Origin: Pseudobutyrivibrio sp. UBA3626
GTDB taxonomy: Bacteria; Bacillota; Clostridia; Lachnospirales; Lachnospiraceae
Length of the DNA: 64,000 bases
Assembly (NCBI GenBank): GCA_002373675.1
Contig: DFLF01000013.1
Span: forward strand, 148,919-212,918
Direction of reading: 5' to 3'
In this document: positions 19,492 through 28,978 of the stretch, piece by piece
Layout: each line of letters begins with the position of its first letter
Numbering within the stretch: the stretch's first letter is position 1
Position numbers and translations under genes: made by a program
Notes under the pieces: generated by a model
What the model was told of the DNA's origin: nothing
The model's input: the letters and a program-made list of their open reading frames with translations, nothing else
The model's database searches: none

Positions 19492-20474
19492 TGAAAAAGA
19501 AAAAAAATAAAATCATTTGTGTTGTAGGCTTTATAGCTCTTTCAATAGTTATTTTTGGTGTGGTTGCTGTTATAACGACATATAATGAGCCAATTAATCA
19601 AGTTGTAGCGAAAGTAACCTTAAGCGAAGAATACACCGCAGAGGAAGGACAAGCACGCGTAGAATCAATTAAGAGAATTCAAGATACGTCAAAGGATTAT
19701 AGTGTTATTGTAGTAGGTGATAGTGTTTGTCAATATTTGTTCGAATCAGTAGAGGAAGACAATCCAAGTTATTTATTTGTTGGTTCGAGTAGACCATTTA
19801 CTATTGCAGGACAATATGTTCAAATTAAAGAATTCATAGATTATCATCCAAATGCGAGAGAAGTATATATGGTAGAAGGAATATCAACTTGGGAATCTAT
19901 ATTAGATACTCAAGGAGGATATCAACAACTAATGGTTCCGTTGATTGAGACAGAAACGATCAATGATTTAGATGAGGAAACCATTGATTATGCCAAGCAT
20001 AATTATAGTAGCTTATATATGACATATCCCTTTGCAAAGATGGTTAATCATTCAAATGTTTGTAGAAAGTTAATCCTTAATTCAATAATGTTTTATCATC
20101 AAGACATACGCGGTGAAGACACATCTGCATTATTTGAATCTACGCCTGGAGAAATATCACCTCTTAATCAGCATTATTTGAAGAAGATAATTCAACTTTG
20201 TGAGGAAAAAAATATCACGCTTCATATAATACATGATCCAGTATCGAACACTGAACAATCTAAAGAGGATGTTTCAAAGGAAAGAGAAATGTTTGATAAT
20301 GCAGGGTATTCAGATAGTAAGTATGCTGATGAATATATTAATAGTGTGCTATATTATCCAGAGGAATATTTTGTGGATGGCACGCATATTGTTAGAGAGC
20401 GCGAATTAGAAAATACAATTGTTCAACAGATGAAAGACAAGACGCGCACAATGAATGATTTGGTTATTAAGTAG
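19491..20474 (+). CDS. Membrane-anchored SGNH-like protein (DltD/AlgX-like partner), copy 2
   Basis: A 327-residue tandem paralogue of the preceding gene with a complete GDSV motif (Ser78) and DGTH (D296, H299). It has one N-terminal membrane span after a Lys-rich start. The shared VGSSRPF, AGQYVQIKEF, HIIHDP and NSVLYYPE segments show a recent common origin. It is expected to work outside the membrane with the MBOAT encoded 9 bases downstream, taking the acyl group and placing it on a glycan. Fold assignment is from motifs only. The exact acyl group and acceptor are unknown. Confidence 0.75.
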   Translation: MKKKKNKIICVVGFIALSIVIFGVVAVITTYNEPINQVVAKVTLSEEYTAEEGQARVESIKRIQDTSKDYSVIVVGDSVCQYLFESVEEDNPSYLFVGSSRPFTIAGQYVQIKEFIDYHPNAREVYMVEGISTWESILDTQGGYQQLMVPLIETETINDLDEETIDYAKHNYSSLYMTYPFAKMVNHSNVCRKLILNSIMFYHQDIRGEDTSALFESTPGEISPLNQHYLKKIIQLCEEKNITLHIIHDPVSNTEQSKEDVSKEREMFDNAGYSDSKYADEYINSVLYYPEEYFVDGTHIVRERELENTIVQQMKDKTRTMNDLVIK

Positions 20475-20483
20475 GAATTTGTT

Positions 20484-21971
20484 ATGGATATAATATCGTT
20501 AAGATTTTTAATCTTGGTTATAATTTCGTTGATTGCCTTTTATATTACGCCATTACGAGTTAGAAGGTATATAATAGTTATTTTCAACTTCGCGTTTTTG
20601 TTTTTGGCAAATGATTTATACCAGGTAATAGGAATAGTATTATGTATGGTTATTACATATATATCTGCAATTATAGTTGAAAAGAAGGGTTCGTTGCCCT
20701 TAAAGAAAACGATTGTTGTTCTTTCAGTTGTAATTATAGCGGGTATGATGGTTCTTCTTAAAGACAGTAAGTTTTTTGGACTAAGCATAGATTGGGTAGC
20801 ACCTCTTGGCATTTCGTATTATACGTTATCATGTATAGGCTATATTCTTGATGTTTATTGGGGAGTGGATAAAGCGGAAAAAAACCCTTTAAGGTTTTTT
20901 ATGTTTGCTGGATATTATCCTATAATGACATCTGGACCAATCATTTCATATAAAGATAGAGATAATATTTTTTCGTTTGATAAAAGATTTGAATATGAGA
21001 AGTTTTGCTTTGGAGCGCAACGCGTCCTCTGGGGGCTTTTTAAGAAAATGGTAATCGCCGCAAGGGTGGCAACATGGGTAGATGCTATATATGGGGATTA
21101 TCATAAATACGCTGGAATATATATTTGGATTGCCGTAATTCTTTTTGTTATTCAATTATATGCGGACTTTTCTGGTTGTATTGATATAGTCCTTGGAATT
21201 TCAGAGATGTTTGGGTTTAAGTTACCAGAAAACTTCAACTTGCCATTCTTGGCAAAAAATCTGTCCGTGTTTTGGAGAAAATGGCATATTACACTTGGAG
21301 AGTGGCTTCGCTCATACATTTTTTATCCAATATTAAAATCTAGACCATTTCAAAAGATTGGAAAAACCACAAAGAAACGATTTGGAAAGCGGCTAGGGAA
21401 AAAGATTCCTGTATGGTTAAGCCTTGTCATCACATGGTTTTTAATTGGATTTTGGCATGGAGGCGCTTGGAACTATATTTTTGGCGTAGGGCTTTTTATG
21501 GCAGCTATAATAATTCTCGGAGAAATGCTAGAACCTTTGTGGAAGTATATTATAAAGGTTTTACATATTAACACAGATACAAAAGCCTTTAAGGCATTTC
21601 AGATTATTAGAACATGGATATTTTTCACATTTGGACTATCTTTCTTCAGATCATATAATGGTTTGAGAGAAGGATTTGATATTTGGAAAGAAGCTTTTTC
21701 GACGTGGAATATAAATGTTTTGTGGAATGGAGACCTTTTAGAGTTAGGCTTAGATTTGGGAAATATAATAGTGATGTTTTTCTCAATTCTAGTCTTAATT
21801 ATAATAAGTATTATTCGTTCACGCAGTGATTGTTCGGTTCGCCAATTGATCGCTTCAAAAAACATAGTTTTTCGTTGGGCTTGTTATCTTATATTATTAG
21901 TTGTGGTTATAATATATGGACAGTATGCAATAGAGTTTGACGCATCTGCATTTATATATGGGAAATTTTAA
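20484..21971 (+). CDS. MBOAT O-acyltransferase (AlgI/DltB-like), copy 2
   Basis: A 495-residue polytopic protein with APLGISYYTLSCIGY near 110, SGPIISY near 150, FWRKWHITLGEWLRSYIFYP near 265, and the catalytic-His region IGFWHGGAWNY (H325). It differs from the first MBOAT by a Lys/Arg-rich loop (FGKRLGKKIPVW) just before the His, and is closer to the DltB-like branch. It follows two SGNH-like genes, giving the usual MBOAT-plus-SGNH pairing of glycan O-acylation systems. Together with the copy at 14582 it brackets the module. Family call is firm; the acyl group is unknown. Confidence 0.92.
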   Translation: MDIISLRFLILVIISLIAFYITPLRVRRYIIVIFNFAFLFLANDLYQVIGIVLCMVITYISAIIVEKKGSLPLKKTIVVLSVVIIAGMMVLLKDSKFFGLSIDWVAPLGISYYTLSCIGYILDVYWGVDKAEKNPLRFFMFAGYYPIMTSGPIISYKDRDNIFSFDKRFEYEKFCFGAQRVLWGLFKKMVIAARVATWVDAIYGDYHKYAGIYIWIAVILFVIQLYADFSGCIDIVLGISEMFGFKLPENFNLPFLAKNLSVFWRKWHITLGEWLRSYIFYPILKSRPFQKIGKTTKKRFGKRLGKKIPVWLSLVITWFLIGFWHGGAWNYIFGVGLFMAAIIILGEMLEPLWKYIIKVLHINTDTKAFKAFQIIRTWIFFTFGLSFFRSYNGLREGFDIWKEAFSTWNINVLWNGDLLELGLDLGNIIVMFFSILVLIIISIIRSRSDCSVRQLIASKNIVFRWACYLILLVVVIIYGQYAIEFDASAFIYGKF

Positions 21972-21995
21972 TTCATTTTAGAAAGGGTATATAAA

Positions 21996-23927
21996 ATGCT
22001 AAAGACTTTAAATTATAAGCGAATAATAGGCTTTATTATCTGCGTTATACTTGTTGCATTTGTGGGATATTTTATTGTGACAGATCTTTTTTATAAAATT
22101 AGTACTGATGCGCAAATAGAATTGTATAATGACGACGGACAATTATTAGAAATACAACCTAACGACAATAAAACCTTTGAAATCACTAATCATAAATGTC
22201 CTTTTGATAAACTTGAGATATATTTTGCAAAAGATGATAATGGTCCAGTTAGCATATCGATTATTGATTCTCAAAACGAAAGTGTAATAGGAAATTTTGA
22301 TTTTGACAATGTTGAAGAGTCATCAAATGGAAATAAAGTTGCAAGTCTTTCATTTGATGAAGTAGTTGATAAAGGAACATATAAAGTTATTGTTGAAAAT
22401 AAAGGGGATGCCCCCTTAAATGTTTGTACAAAAGGAGAAGAATTAAATGTTTCTATAATTAAAAGTACAAAAGTAGGGTATTATATAGCAATTTTCGTAA
22501 TAGCAATACTCGTTGTGTATTTGGGATTAACAATTTTTCTCACAAGAAAGAGCAAGTCATTTAATATAGAGAAATTTTTTCTAATAAGTGTTATTTGTCT
22601 TGGGGCCTGTTATTTTGTATTATTTACTCCGTGGAATACAGCGGATATAGGAGCACATTATCAGGCGACTTATCGTTTCTCTAATATATTGCTAGGACAA
22701 TCACCAGATCAATATTGGCTTGGAAGGGCAGAGGACGTAAACTTCTTCTTTATTGATAATCAGGTATTTTTGGGAGTTTCACCAACAAGCATTAAAGACT
22801 ATGCTGAATATTTATATAATTTTACATTTTTATGTAATGATACGACGCTTTTGGATTTCCCATATCACGAAGTGAGAATGGAATACTATTCAATTTTTTG
22901 CTATTGGCCGCAGATACTTGGGATAACACTAGGACGCCTTTTTTGTGTTAGTGCTATTGTAGCTGCGTATTTTGCAAAACTTTTGATGTTTGGTTTTTAT
23001 GTGTGGGGGTGCTATAATGCAGTGAAGAATGCGCCAATTGGTAAAGGAGTTTTTGCTTTTGTTTCTTTATTGCCATTACCGTTGCTTTATAGCAGTGCAA
23101 TATCTTATGATTCGTTAGTATTTGTTGTAACGCTTAATTTTATAGCAGGGATTTTTGCTTTGTACCATGATTCTTCGTCAAAAAAGATGTTAATACAGGT
23201 TATTGTTTGGGCATTTATGTTAGGAGCAACAAAAGGCGGAGGATATTTGATCCTTTTGCCAATAACTTTAATACTGTTTAATAAAAATAAAATTAAAGAA
23301 AGCTGTATTAATTGCTTTAGTATATTGGGAAGCGGGATTATTTCTGTAATCCTTTTCGATAAAGTGTTACAGATTGGAAAGGTCCTGTTTCAGTTCCAAT
23401 CACAGGCAGAGAATCATTTAGAAACTTCATATGCTTTAGGGCACCCTTTGAAATATTTGCAAATGGTGATGACAACATATTTTCAGAATGCGGATGAGTT
23501 AGTGTTTTGTACTCTGGGAGCTTTAAGAGATTTTCAACAAAATTATATACCGCATTTTGTTGTGGGGGTGCTATTTGTTATTATTATCTTTTATGGGATT
23601 ACGGAGAAAGACAAGTGTGCGTTTGATAATAAATCAAGGTATATATTTTTAATTACGATTATCATCGCGTTAATTTCTACTCCAGCAATGTTATTAAGAG
23701 AAACTAAAATGGGAGATGAAATAATTAATGGACTACAGGGAAGATATTTTCTTCCAGTATTGTCTGTGGTAGTCTTTTTGATGACAAAGTTTTCGCTTCA
23801 TAATAAGTGTTTTAACGCTATAGACAATGATAAAGCATATTATTTAGGAAAAAAATGTATTGTTTGTTTTTGCATTTTTTCTTGTGTGGCAATATATTAC
23901 TTGATGAGAGTGTTTTTAAGAGGATAA
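21996..23927 (+). CDS. DUF2142-family membrane protein (GT-C-like)
   Basis: A 643-residue protein. After one N-terminal span comes an outer beta-rich domain of about 110 residues (roughly 35-150). A second span follows, then the DUF2142 core with TPWNTADIGAHYQATYRFSN, EVRMEYYSIFCYWPQ, LPLPLLYSSAISYDS and GATKGGGY. DUF2142 proteins are found in rhamnan and other cell-wall polysaccharide loci and are thought to be membrane glycosyltransferases. AAAGGG lies at good spacing before the start. The following GT2-GtrA gene begins 6 bases after its stop, which fits a donor-making enzyme paired with a donor-using one. Confidence 0.82.
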   Translation: MLKTLNYKRIIGFIICVILVAFVGYFIVTDLFYKISTDAQIELYNDDGQLLEIQPNDNKTFEITNHKCPFDKLEIYFAKDDNGPVSISIIDSQNESVIGNFDFDNVEESSNGNKVASLSFDEVVDKGTYKVIVENKGDAPLNVCTKGEELNVSIIKSTKVGYYIAIFVIAILVVYLGLTIFLTRKSKSFNIEKFFLISVICLGACYFVLFTPWNTADIGAHYQATYRFSNILLGQSPDQYWLGRAEDVNFFFIDNQVFLGVSPTSIKDYAEYLYNFTFLCNDTTLLDFPYHEVRMEYYSIFCYWPQILGITLGRLFCVSAIVAAYFAKLLMFGFYVWGCYNAVKNAPIGKGVFAFVSLLPLPLLYSSAISYDSLVFVVTLNFIAGIFALYHDSSSKKMLIQVIVWAFMLGATKGGGYLILLPITLILFNKNKIKESCINCFSILGSGIISVILFDKVLQIGKVLFQFQSQAENHLETSYALGHPLKYLQMVMTTYFQNADELVFCTLGALRDFQQNYIPHFVVGVLFVIIIFYGITEKDKCAFDNKSRYIFLITIIIALISTPAMLLRETKMGDEIINGLQGRYFLPVLSVVVFLMTKFSLHNKCFNAIDNDKAYYLGKKCIVCFCIFSCVAIYYLMRVFLRG

Positions 23928-23933
23928 ATAAAG

Positions 23934-24989
23934 ATGATACCTATAATAATACCAGCTTATGAGCCAGATGAAAGATTTATTGGACTTTTGTCAAATCTTG
24001 TAAAAAGAGAAAATGTATTTATAATCGTTGTTGATGATGGAAGCGGTTCCGATTATGAAAATATTTTTTCTCGTGTAAAAGAGATGATTGTCGACAAGGG
24101 AATATTGCTTACACATAATGTTAATAAAGGAAAAGGTAGGGCGTTAAAGACTGCTTTTCAGTACGTTCTTTATAATATGTCTGATGTAATAGGTGCTGTG
24201 ACAGCTGATTCTGATGGTCAGCACACGGTAGAATGTATTGAATCAGTTAGTAGGAAACTAGAAGAGAAGCCAGAGGCACTGATTTTAGGAGTCAGAAGGT
24301 TTGATGCCGAAGACTTACCTTGGAAAAGTAAGTTTGGCAATAATCTTACTTTAAAAGTTATGAAGCTTGTATCTGGTCTTAGTGTTAGTGATACACAGAC
24401 AGGGCTTAGAGGAATCCCAAGAAAGTTTATGGAAGAATTGCTTGATGTTGAAGGAGAGGGGTTTGAGTTTGAGACGCGCATGTTACTTGCGACAGTAAAA
24501 AAGTACGATATATGTGAAGTTCCAATAAAGACTATATATGACTCAAAGGAAAATCATCAAACGCATTTTCATCCAGTAAAGGATTCATTAAAAATATATA
24601 AAGTTCTTTTTGAGAAGTTTTTTAGATTTGCATTTACGTCTGTATCTTCTTTTATGATAGACATAGCATTGTTTACTGTTTTTTGTATGCTATTTAAGGT
24701 ATGGAATGGCATATTATATGCCACAGTAGCCACGATCCTTGCAAGAATAATTTCGGCAATTTATAATTACATGATGAACTATATGTTTGTTTTTAGAAGC
24801 AAGGAATCAAAGATGGTATCTGCAGGTAAGTATGTGCTATTATCTGCTGCACAAATGGGTTGTAGCGCAGCACTTGTTACAGGTGCAGTATATATTTTCT
24901 CTGGGGTTAATGAAACAATAATTAAAATGATAATAGATACAATACTATTCTTTGTTAGTTATCAAATACAAAAGAAATTTGTATTCTAA
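23934..24989 (+). CDS. GT2 glycosyltransferase fused to a GtrA-like membrane domain
   Basis: Residues 1-215 form a GT2 domain (IPAYEPDERF, VVDDGSGSDYE, NKGKGRALKTAF, TADSDGQH, DTQTGLRGIP). Residues 225-350 form a GtrA-like domain with four membrane spans (FAFTSVSSFMIDIALF to FFVSYQIQKKFVF). Proteins of this build make polyprenyl-phosphate sugar on the inner face and help move it across the membrane. That would supply donors for the many GT-C-like enzymes upstream. The nucleotide sugar is not determined. The gene ends the upstream block; a new promoter follows in the 97-base gap before 25087. Confidence 0.9.
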   Translation: MIPIIIPAYEPDERFIGLLSNLVKRENVFIIVVDDGSGSDYENIFSRVKEMIVDKGILLTHNVNKGKGRALKTAFQYVLYNMSDVIGAVTADSDGQHTVECIESVSRKLEEKPEALILGVRRFDAEDLPWKSKFGNNLTLKVMKLVSGLSVSDTQTGLRGIPRKFMEELLDVEGEGFEFETRMLLATVKKYDICEVPIKTIYDSKENHQTHFHPVKDSLKIYKVLFEKFFRFAFTSVSSFMIDIALFTVFCMLFKVWNGILYATVATILARIISAIYNYMMNYMFVFRSKESKMVSAGKYVLLSAAQMGCSAALVTGAVYIFSGVNETIIKMIIDTILFFVSYQIQKKFVF

Positions 24990-25016
24990 TTGATTGCTTT
25001 AAGCGGTGTGATATCG

Positions 25017-25045
25017 TTGAAAAAAGAAAATGATTATTGTAGAAT
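25017..25045 (+). promoter_or_regulatory. Sigma-A-type promoter before the MaoC-SDR-ACP genes
   Basis: TTGAAA at 25017-25022 and TAGAAT at 25040-25045 are separated by exactly 17 bases, in an intergenic gap of a locus that otherwise has almost none. The leader is about 35 bases. The AAAAAGGA at 25065-25072 is 14 bases from the start codon, which is longer than ideal. Confidence 0.7.
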
Positions 25046-25086
25046 ACATATGGTAAATTAAGCAAAAAAGGATATCTATATATAGA

Positions 25087-25509
25087 ATGAATGATTATAA
25101 GTTTAGTGAATTGGAAATTGGCTTAAAAGAGAGTTTTTCTAAGGAAATTACAAGTGAAATGATGGATATGTTTTACAAGATAACAGGTGATTGTAATCCC
25201 CTTCATTGTAACGAGGATTTTTCTATAGAAAAAGGCTTTAGAGGAAGAGTAGTATATGGAATGTTGACATCCTCATTAATATCAACACTTGGTGGAGTGT
25301 ACTTGCCGGGTAAGAATTGTTTAATACAAGGTGTGGAGACAAAGTATAGCAGACCGGTTTATATTGGGGATGTGCTAAATGTTATGGGTGAAGTTGTTGA
25401 AAAGCATGACTCTGTTAAGCAAGCCACAATTAAAGTTATTATTCGTAATCAAGATAATAAGGTTGTATGTAAAGGGAAACTAAGAGTAGGAGTGTTAGAT
25501 GAGGGATAA
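25087..25509 (+). CDS. MaoC-like (R)-specific hydratase/dehydratase
   Basis: A 140-residue hot-dog-fold protein with the MaoC active-site pair D35 and H40 in GDCNPLHCNEDF, then GRVVYGMLTSSLIS and KYSRPVYIGD. The family adds or removes water at the beta position of acyl-CoA or acyl-carrier-protein thioesters. No fatty-acid genes surround it. It is the first gene of a MaoC-SDR-carrier-protein trio behind its own promoter, overlapping the SDR gene by 11 bases, so it probably works on a specialised acyl group bound to that carrier protein. Other polysaccharide loci use such trios to make acyl decorations; the exact substrate here is open. Confidence 0.85.
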   Translation: MNDYKFSELEIGLKESFSKEITSEMMDMFYKITGDCNPLHCNEDFSIEKGFRGRVVYGMLTSSLISTLGGVYLPGKNCLIQGVETKYSRPVYIGDVLNVMGEVVEKHDSVKQATIKVIIRNQDNKVVCKGKLRVGVLDEG

Positions 25510-26227
25510 AACGCTATTAGTATTGGGAGCTTCCTCAGATATGGGGCAGTATCTTATTAAAAAAACGTATAAGAATTATAAAACAATAATTGTTCATTAT
25601 AATTCTAATAATAGTTTTGTAGATGATTTAAAGAAAGAGTGTGATGCACAAATTGTTGAATATCAGGCTGATTTCTCTGATTCGAAAAGTACAGAAAATT
25701 TTGTTAACAAGCTAAGTGAGGGAGGATATTCCATTGATCATGTAGTTCATTTTCCAGCTACTGTAGCCAATCCATCAAAGTTTCATAAAAATGATTGGAA
25801 GGATTATGAAAACGCTATAAATGTATCGCTTAGATCAGTTGTAATGGTATTACAAAGTGTAATAAAAGGAATGTTGAAGAAAAAAGAGGGTAAAATTATA
25901 CTAATGCTTACTTCATATGTTAACAATATTCCACCTAAATACCAATCAACCTATGTTACAATAAAATATGCTTTGTTAGGACTAGTAAAAGCTTTGGCAG
26001 TTGAATATGCGGATAAAAATATACAAATAAATGGGGTTTCGCCAGAGATGGTAGAAACTAACTTTTTGTCAAACTTGCCAGATTTTGTGATTGAAAAAAA
26101 TGCAACGCAACAACCACTTGGAAGAAATTTGAAAGTTGATGATGTTATTCCTACAATTGAATTTTTACTTTCTAGTGGTAGCGATTATATAACAGGGCAG
26201 AACATTTCTATAACGGGAGGGAAATAA
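25499..26227 (+). CDS. Short-chain dehydrogenase/reductase, FabG-like
   Basis: A 242-residue SDR with a cofactor-binding GASSDMGQYL at residues 8-17 and the catalytic YxxxK (Y152, K156), ending in FLLSSGSDYITGQNISITGGK, as in 3-oxoacyl-carrier-protein reductases. The expected role is NAD(P)H-dependent reduction of a keto group on an acyl thioester or sugar. It lies between the MaoC gene (11-base overlap) and the carrier-protein gene (one base away), so it is read as part of an acyl-modifying module rather than of sugar metabolism. Family call is firm, substrate inferred. Confidence 0.87.
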   Translation: MRDKTLLVLGASSDMGQYLIKKTYKNYKTIIVHYNSNNSFVDDLKKECDAQIVEYQADFSDSKSTENFVNKLSEGGYSIDHVVHFPATVANPSKFHKNDWKDYENAINVSLRSVVMVLQSVIKGMLKKKEGKIILMLTSYVNNIPPKYQSTYVTIKYALLGLVKALAVEYADKNIQINGVSPEMVETNFLSNLPDFVIEKNATQQPLGRNLKVDDVIPTIEFLLSSGSDYITGQNISITGGK

Positions 26228-26228
26228 T

Positions 26229-26468
26229 ATGAATAGAGAAGAGGTATACGCAAAACTAAATGAGATTTTTGAAGATGTGTTTGATGATGAAGATATTGTT
26301 GTGTCTGACAATACAACGGCAGATGATATAGAAGATTGGGATTCATTAGAACATATTAACCTTGTTGTTGAAATAGAAAATCAGTTCGGAATAAAGTTCA
26401 ACATGGGAGAGGTTAACAGTTTTAAAAATGTTGGTGAAATGGTAGATGCCATATTAAATAAAATCTGA
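26229..26468 (+). CDS. Acyl carrier protein
   Basis: A 79-residue acidic protein with the phosphopantetheine site WDSLEHINLV (Ser39) and the helical layout of acyl carrier proteins. It has a strong GGAGGG ribosome site. It directly follows the SDR gene and precedes UDP-glucose dehydrogenase. A dedicated carrier protein in a polysaccharide locus, with an FkbH-like protein at 35794, suggests a carrier-bound short acyl unit made for glycan decoration. This is not the house-keeping fatty-acid carrier, since no fab genes are nearby. Confidence 0.9.
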   Translation: MNREEVYAKLNEIFEDVFDDEDIVVSDNTTADDIEDWDSLEHINLVVEIENQFGIKFNMGEVNSFKNVGEMVDAILNKI

Positions 26469-26489
26469 TTAAAGAATAGGAGAGAGTAA

Positions 26490-27833
26490 ATGAGAATATC
26501 AGTAATTGGAACAGGATACGTTGGATTAGTTACAGGAACGTGTCTTTCTGACTATGGAAATGATGTATATTGTGTAGATGTTGATAAAGAAAAGGTAGAT
26601 AACCTAAAAAAAGGAAAGATACCTATTTTTGAACCAGGATTAGAAGGACTTATTATCGAAAACTACGAGGCAGGAAGATTAGATTTTACGACTGATATTA
26701 AGGAGGCGTTATATAAGTCTGATATTTGTTTCATTGCAGTTGGAACACCAATGGGAGAGGACGGTAGCGCTGATTTACAATACGTAACAGCAGTAGCTGA
26801 AAGTATTGGAAAGAATATGAATCATCATATGTATGTAATTGACAAATCTACTGTTCCAGTTGGAACTGCTCTTGTTGTTAAGGAGACAATTCAAAAACAA
26901 CTAGATAAAAGAAAGAGTGATTTAACTTTTGATGTGATATCTAATCCAGAATTTTTGAAGGAAGGAACAGCGGTTGAGGATTGTTCTAGACCAGATAGAA
27001 TTGTAATAGGAACAGATAATGACAAAGCGGCAAAAGTAATGAAAGAATTATACATTCCTTTAGTAAAGAATACTGAAGCTATAATTTTTATGGATATTGC
27101 AAGTGCAGAAATGACTAAATATACTGCAAATGCAATGCTTGCAACGAAGATTTCATTTATGAATGAGATGTCAAATATTTGTGAAAGAGTTGGAGCGGAT
27201 ATTAATAAGGTTCGTGTGGGAATTGGAAGTGATAAACGAATAGGATATCAATTCATATATGCAAGCTGTGGATACGGAGGAAGCTGCTTCCCTAAAGATG
27301 TTCAAGCATTGATAAAAACTAGTGAAGAGTTTGGCTATAAATCAAGAATATTAAAAGCTGTTGAAGATGTAAATAATGATCAAAAGCTTGTTATTCCCCA
27401 AAAAGTCGTAAAAAGATTTGGAGAGGATTTGACGGGAAGATCCTTTGGAGTATGGGGGCTTTCATTTAAACCGAAAACTGATGATATGAGAGAATCTTCG
27501 GCTATAACTATTATAAATGAGTTGACTAAAAGGGGTGCTAAGATAAAAGCTTACGACCCTAAAGCTGAAGAAGAAGCTAAGACATGTTATTTAAAGGGAA
27601 ATGACTCTGTTGAATATTGCGATAGCAAATATACGACACTAATCGATTCTGATGCAATGATTCTTGTAACGGAGTGGAAAGAGTTTAGAGCACCAGATTT
27701 TACAGAGATGAAACTAAGATTAAAAACGCCTATTATTTTTGATGGAAGAAATCAATATGACAAGGAACGTCTAAAAGAGCAAGGATTTGAGTATTATCAA
27801 ATAGGTGTTGCTGATGATATGACTAATAAATGA
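26490..27833 (+). CDS. ugd: UDP-glucose 6-dehydrogenase
   Basis: A 447-residue protein with GTGYVGLVTGTCLSDYG at the N-terminal NAD site, SNPEFLKEGTAVED, and the catalytic cysteine in YGGSCFPKD (C266). It oxidises UDP-glucose to UDP-glucuronate with two NAD+. The length and the C-terminal UDP-binding region (FDGRNQYD) are normal. UDP-xylose synthase follows two genes later, so part of the product is probably converted to UDP-xylose. Glucuronate itself may also enter the glycan. AGGAG lies at ideal spacing before the ATG. Confidence 0.96.
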   Translation: MRISVIGTGYVGLVTGTCLSDYGNDVYCVDVDKEKVDNLKKGKIPIFEPGLEGLIIENYEAGRLDFTTDIKEALYKSDICFIAVGTPMGEDGSADLQYVTAVAESIGKNMNHHMYVIDKSTVPVGTALVVKETIQKQLDKRKSDLTFDVISNPEFLKEGTAVEDCSRPDRIVIGTDNDKAAKVMKELYIPLVKNTEAIIFMDIASAEMTKYTANAMLATKISFMNEMSNICERVGADINKVRVGIGSDKRIGYQFIYASCGYGGSCFPKDVQALIKTSEEFGYKSRILKAVEDVNNDQKLVIPQKVVKRFGEDLTGRSFGVWGLSFKPKTDDMRESSAITIINELTKRGAKIKAYDPKAEEEAKTCYLKGNDSVEYCDSKYTTLIDSDAMILVTEWKEFRAPDFTEMKLRLKTPIIFDGRNQYDKERLKEQGFEYYQIGVADDMTNK

Positions 27834-27853
27834 TTTTTTAATAGAGGATAAGG

Positions 27854-28975
27854 GTGGAAAAGAAGAATACTAACTTACAATTTCAATTTATGTACGCAAT
27901 AAGCATGATTATGGTTGTTGCAGGTCATTGCCTTGGCGGCGGTATATTTTTTGAAGAAAGTGTTTTAGTTCAATTTGCCACAACATATTTTGTATTTTCA
28001 TCTGGGTTTTTTTATAAAAAAGAGGATGAAGACAATGTTTTAAAAGCTATTATAAAAAAAACAAAGAAATTGGTTGTACCATTATACATATGGACAATCC
28101 TTTATGGACTATTTGTAAATTATTTATGTGTTTACGGATTTACGATTAATAGTCAATTCACGGATGGAAGGTTTACACTTTATAATATAATACTTGGACC
28201 AATTCTAACAGGACACGAATTTGCACTTAATTGTCCAAGCTGGTTTGTTATGCCACTTTATACGACATTTATAGTGAATTTGCTTTTGTCAAAGCTTCTT
28301 TCAAAAGTAAAATGGAATGTAATAGTTTTAGAAGTGTTATATTTATTCTTCGCGATATTTATGCTGTGGGTTAAATGGGATTCGGTATGGTGTTTACCAA
28401 TACAAAGGATGGCTATTTTTCTCTCGGTATATGGAATGGCCAGGGTATACAAAGAGTACATATATGGTAAAATAGAAAATACTGTATATGTTTATATCGC
28501 ATTGTTAGTTTTGCAGGCATTATTGTTGTGTATTAATGGTGGACATATGGCAATAGCTTTTGTTTCATCGGGTATTTATGAAAGACCATATGTTTCTTTT
28601 ATACAAATGTTTATTGCTATATTTTTTGTTGTTGTTTTATCAAAAGATGTGCAGCAAATAATGAAAAACTCAAGGATACTAAAGTTAATAAGTAAACATA
28701 CATATGGAATAATGATGCATCAGTTACTTGCCTTTTTTTGCTTCAATACATTACTATTTTTTTTGAGTAAAAATAATTTGTTTGAAGGATTTGATGTCAA
28801 TGCGTTTAAGTCAAATGTATATTATCAATTTACATTTAATGGTAATAGATTTATGCTGATGGTATACTTGTTATTAGGGATTTTTATTCCAATTATTATA
28901 GATTTAGTGATATATAATATTAACAAAATGGTAAAAAAATCCCTTTATTTCAAAATAATAAAATTCGGAGGATGA
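27854..28975 (+). CDS. Acyltransferase-3-like membrane protein with atypical signature
   Basis: A 373-residue polytopic protein starting at a GTG (no ATG nearby; GAGGATAAGG before it). The first membrane segment ends in MVVAGH (H25), as in acyltransferase-3 proteins, and FVFSSGFFYKKED and a late MMHQLLAFF also fit. The basic residue expected ten residues before the His is a Tyr (Y14), unlike the other four members in this window. It may therefore have changed activity or belong to a side branch. It sits between the genes for UDP-glucose dehydrogenase and UDP-xylose synthase, suggesting it decorates a xylose- or glucuronate-containing glycan. Confidence 0.75.
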   Translation: MEKKNTNLQFQFMYAISMIMVVAGHCLGGGIFFEESVLVQFATTYFVFSSGFFYKKEDEDNVLKAIIKKTKKLVVPLYIWTILYGLFVNYLCVYGFTINSQFTDGRFTLYNIILGPILTGHEFALNCPSWFVMPLYTTFIVNLLLSKLLSKVKWNVIVLEVLYLFFAIFMLWVKWDSVWCLPIQRMAIFLSVYGMARVYKEYIYGKIENTVYVYIALLVLQALLLCINGGHMAIAFVSSGIYERPYVSFIQMFIAIFFVVVLSKDVQQIMKNSRILKLISKHTYGIMMHQLLAFFCFNTLLFFLSKNNLFEGFDVNAFKSNVYYQFTFNGNRFMLMVYLLLGIFIPIIIDLVIYNINKMVKKSLYFKIIKFGG

Positions 28976-28978
28976 AAG

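Noticed and set aside
27854..28975. Polysaccharide polymerase or flippase
   Set aside because: The first-segment His, FSSG and MMHQ features fit acyltransferase-3 better than Wzy or Wzx families.
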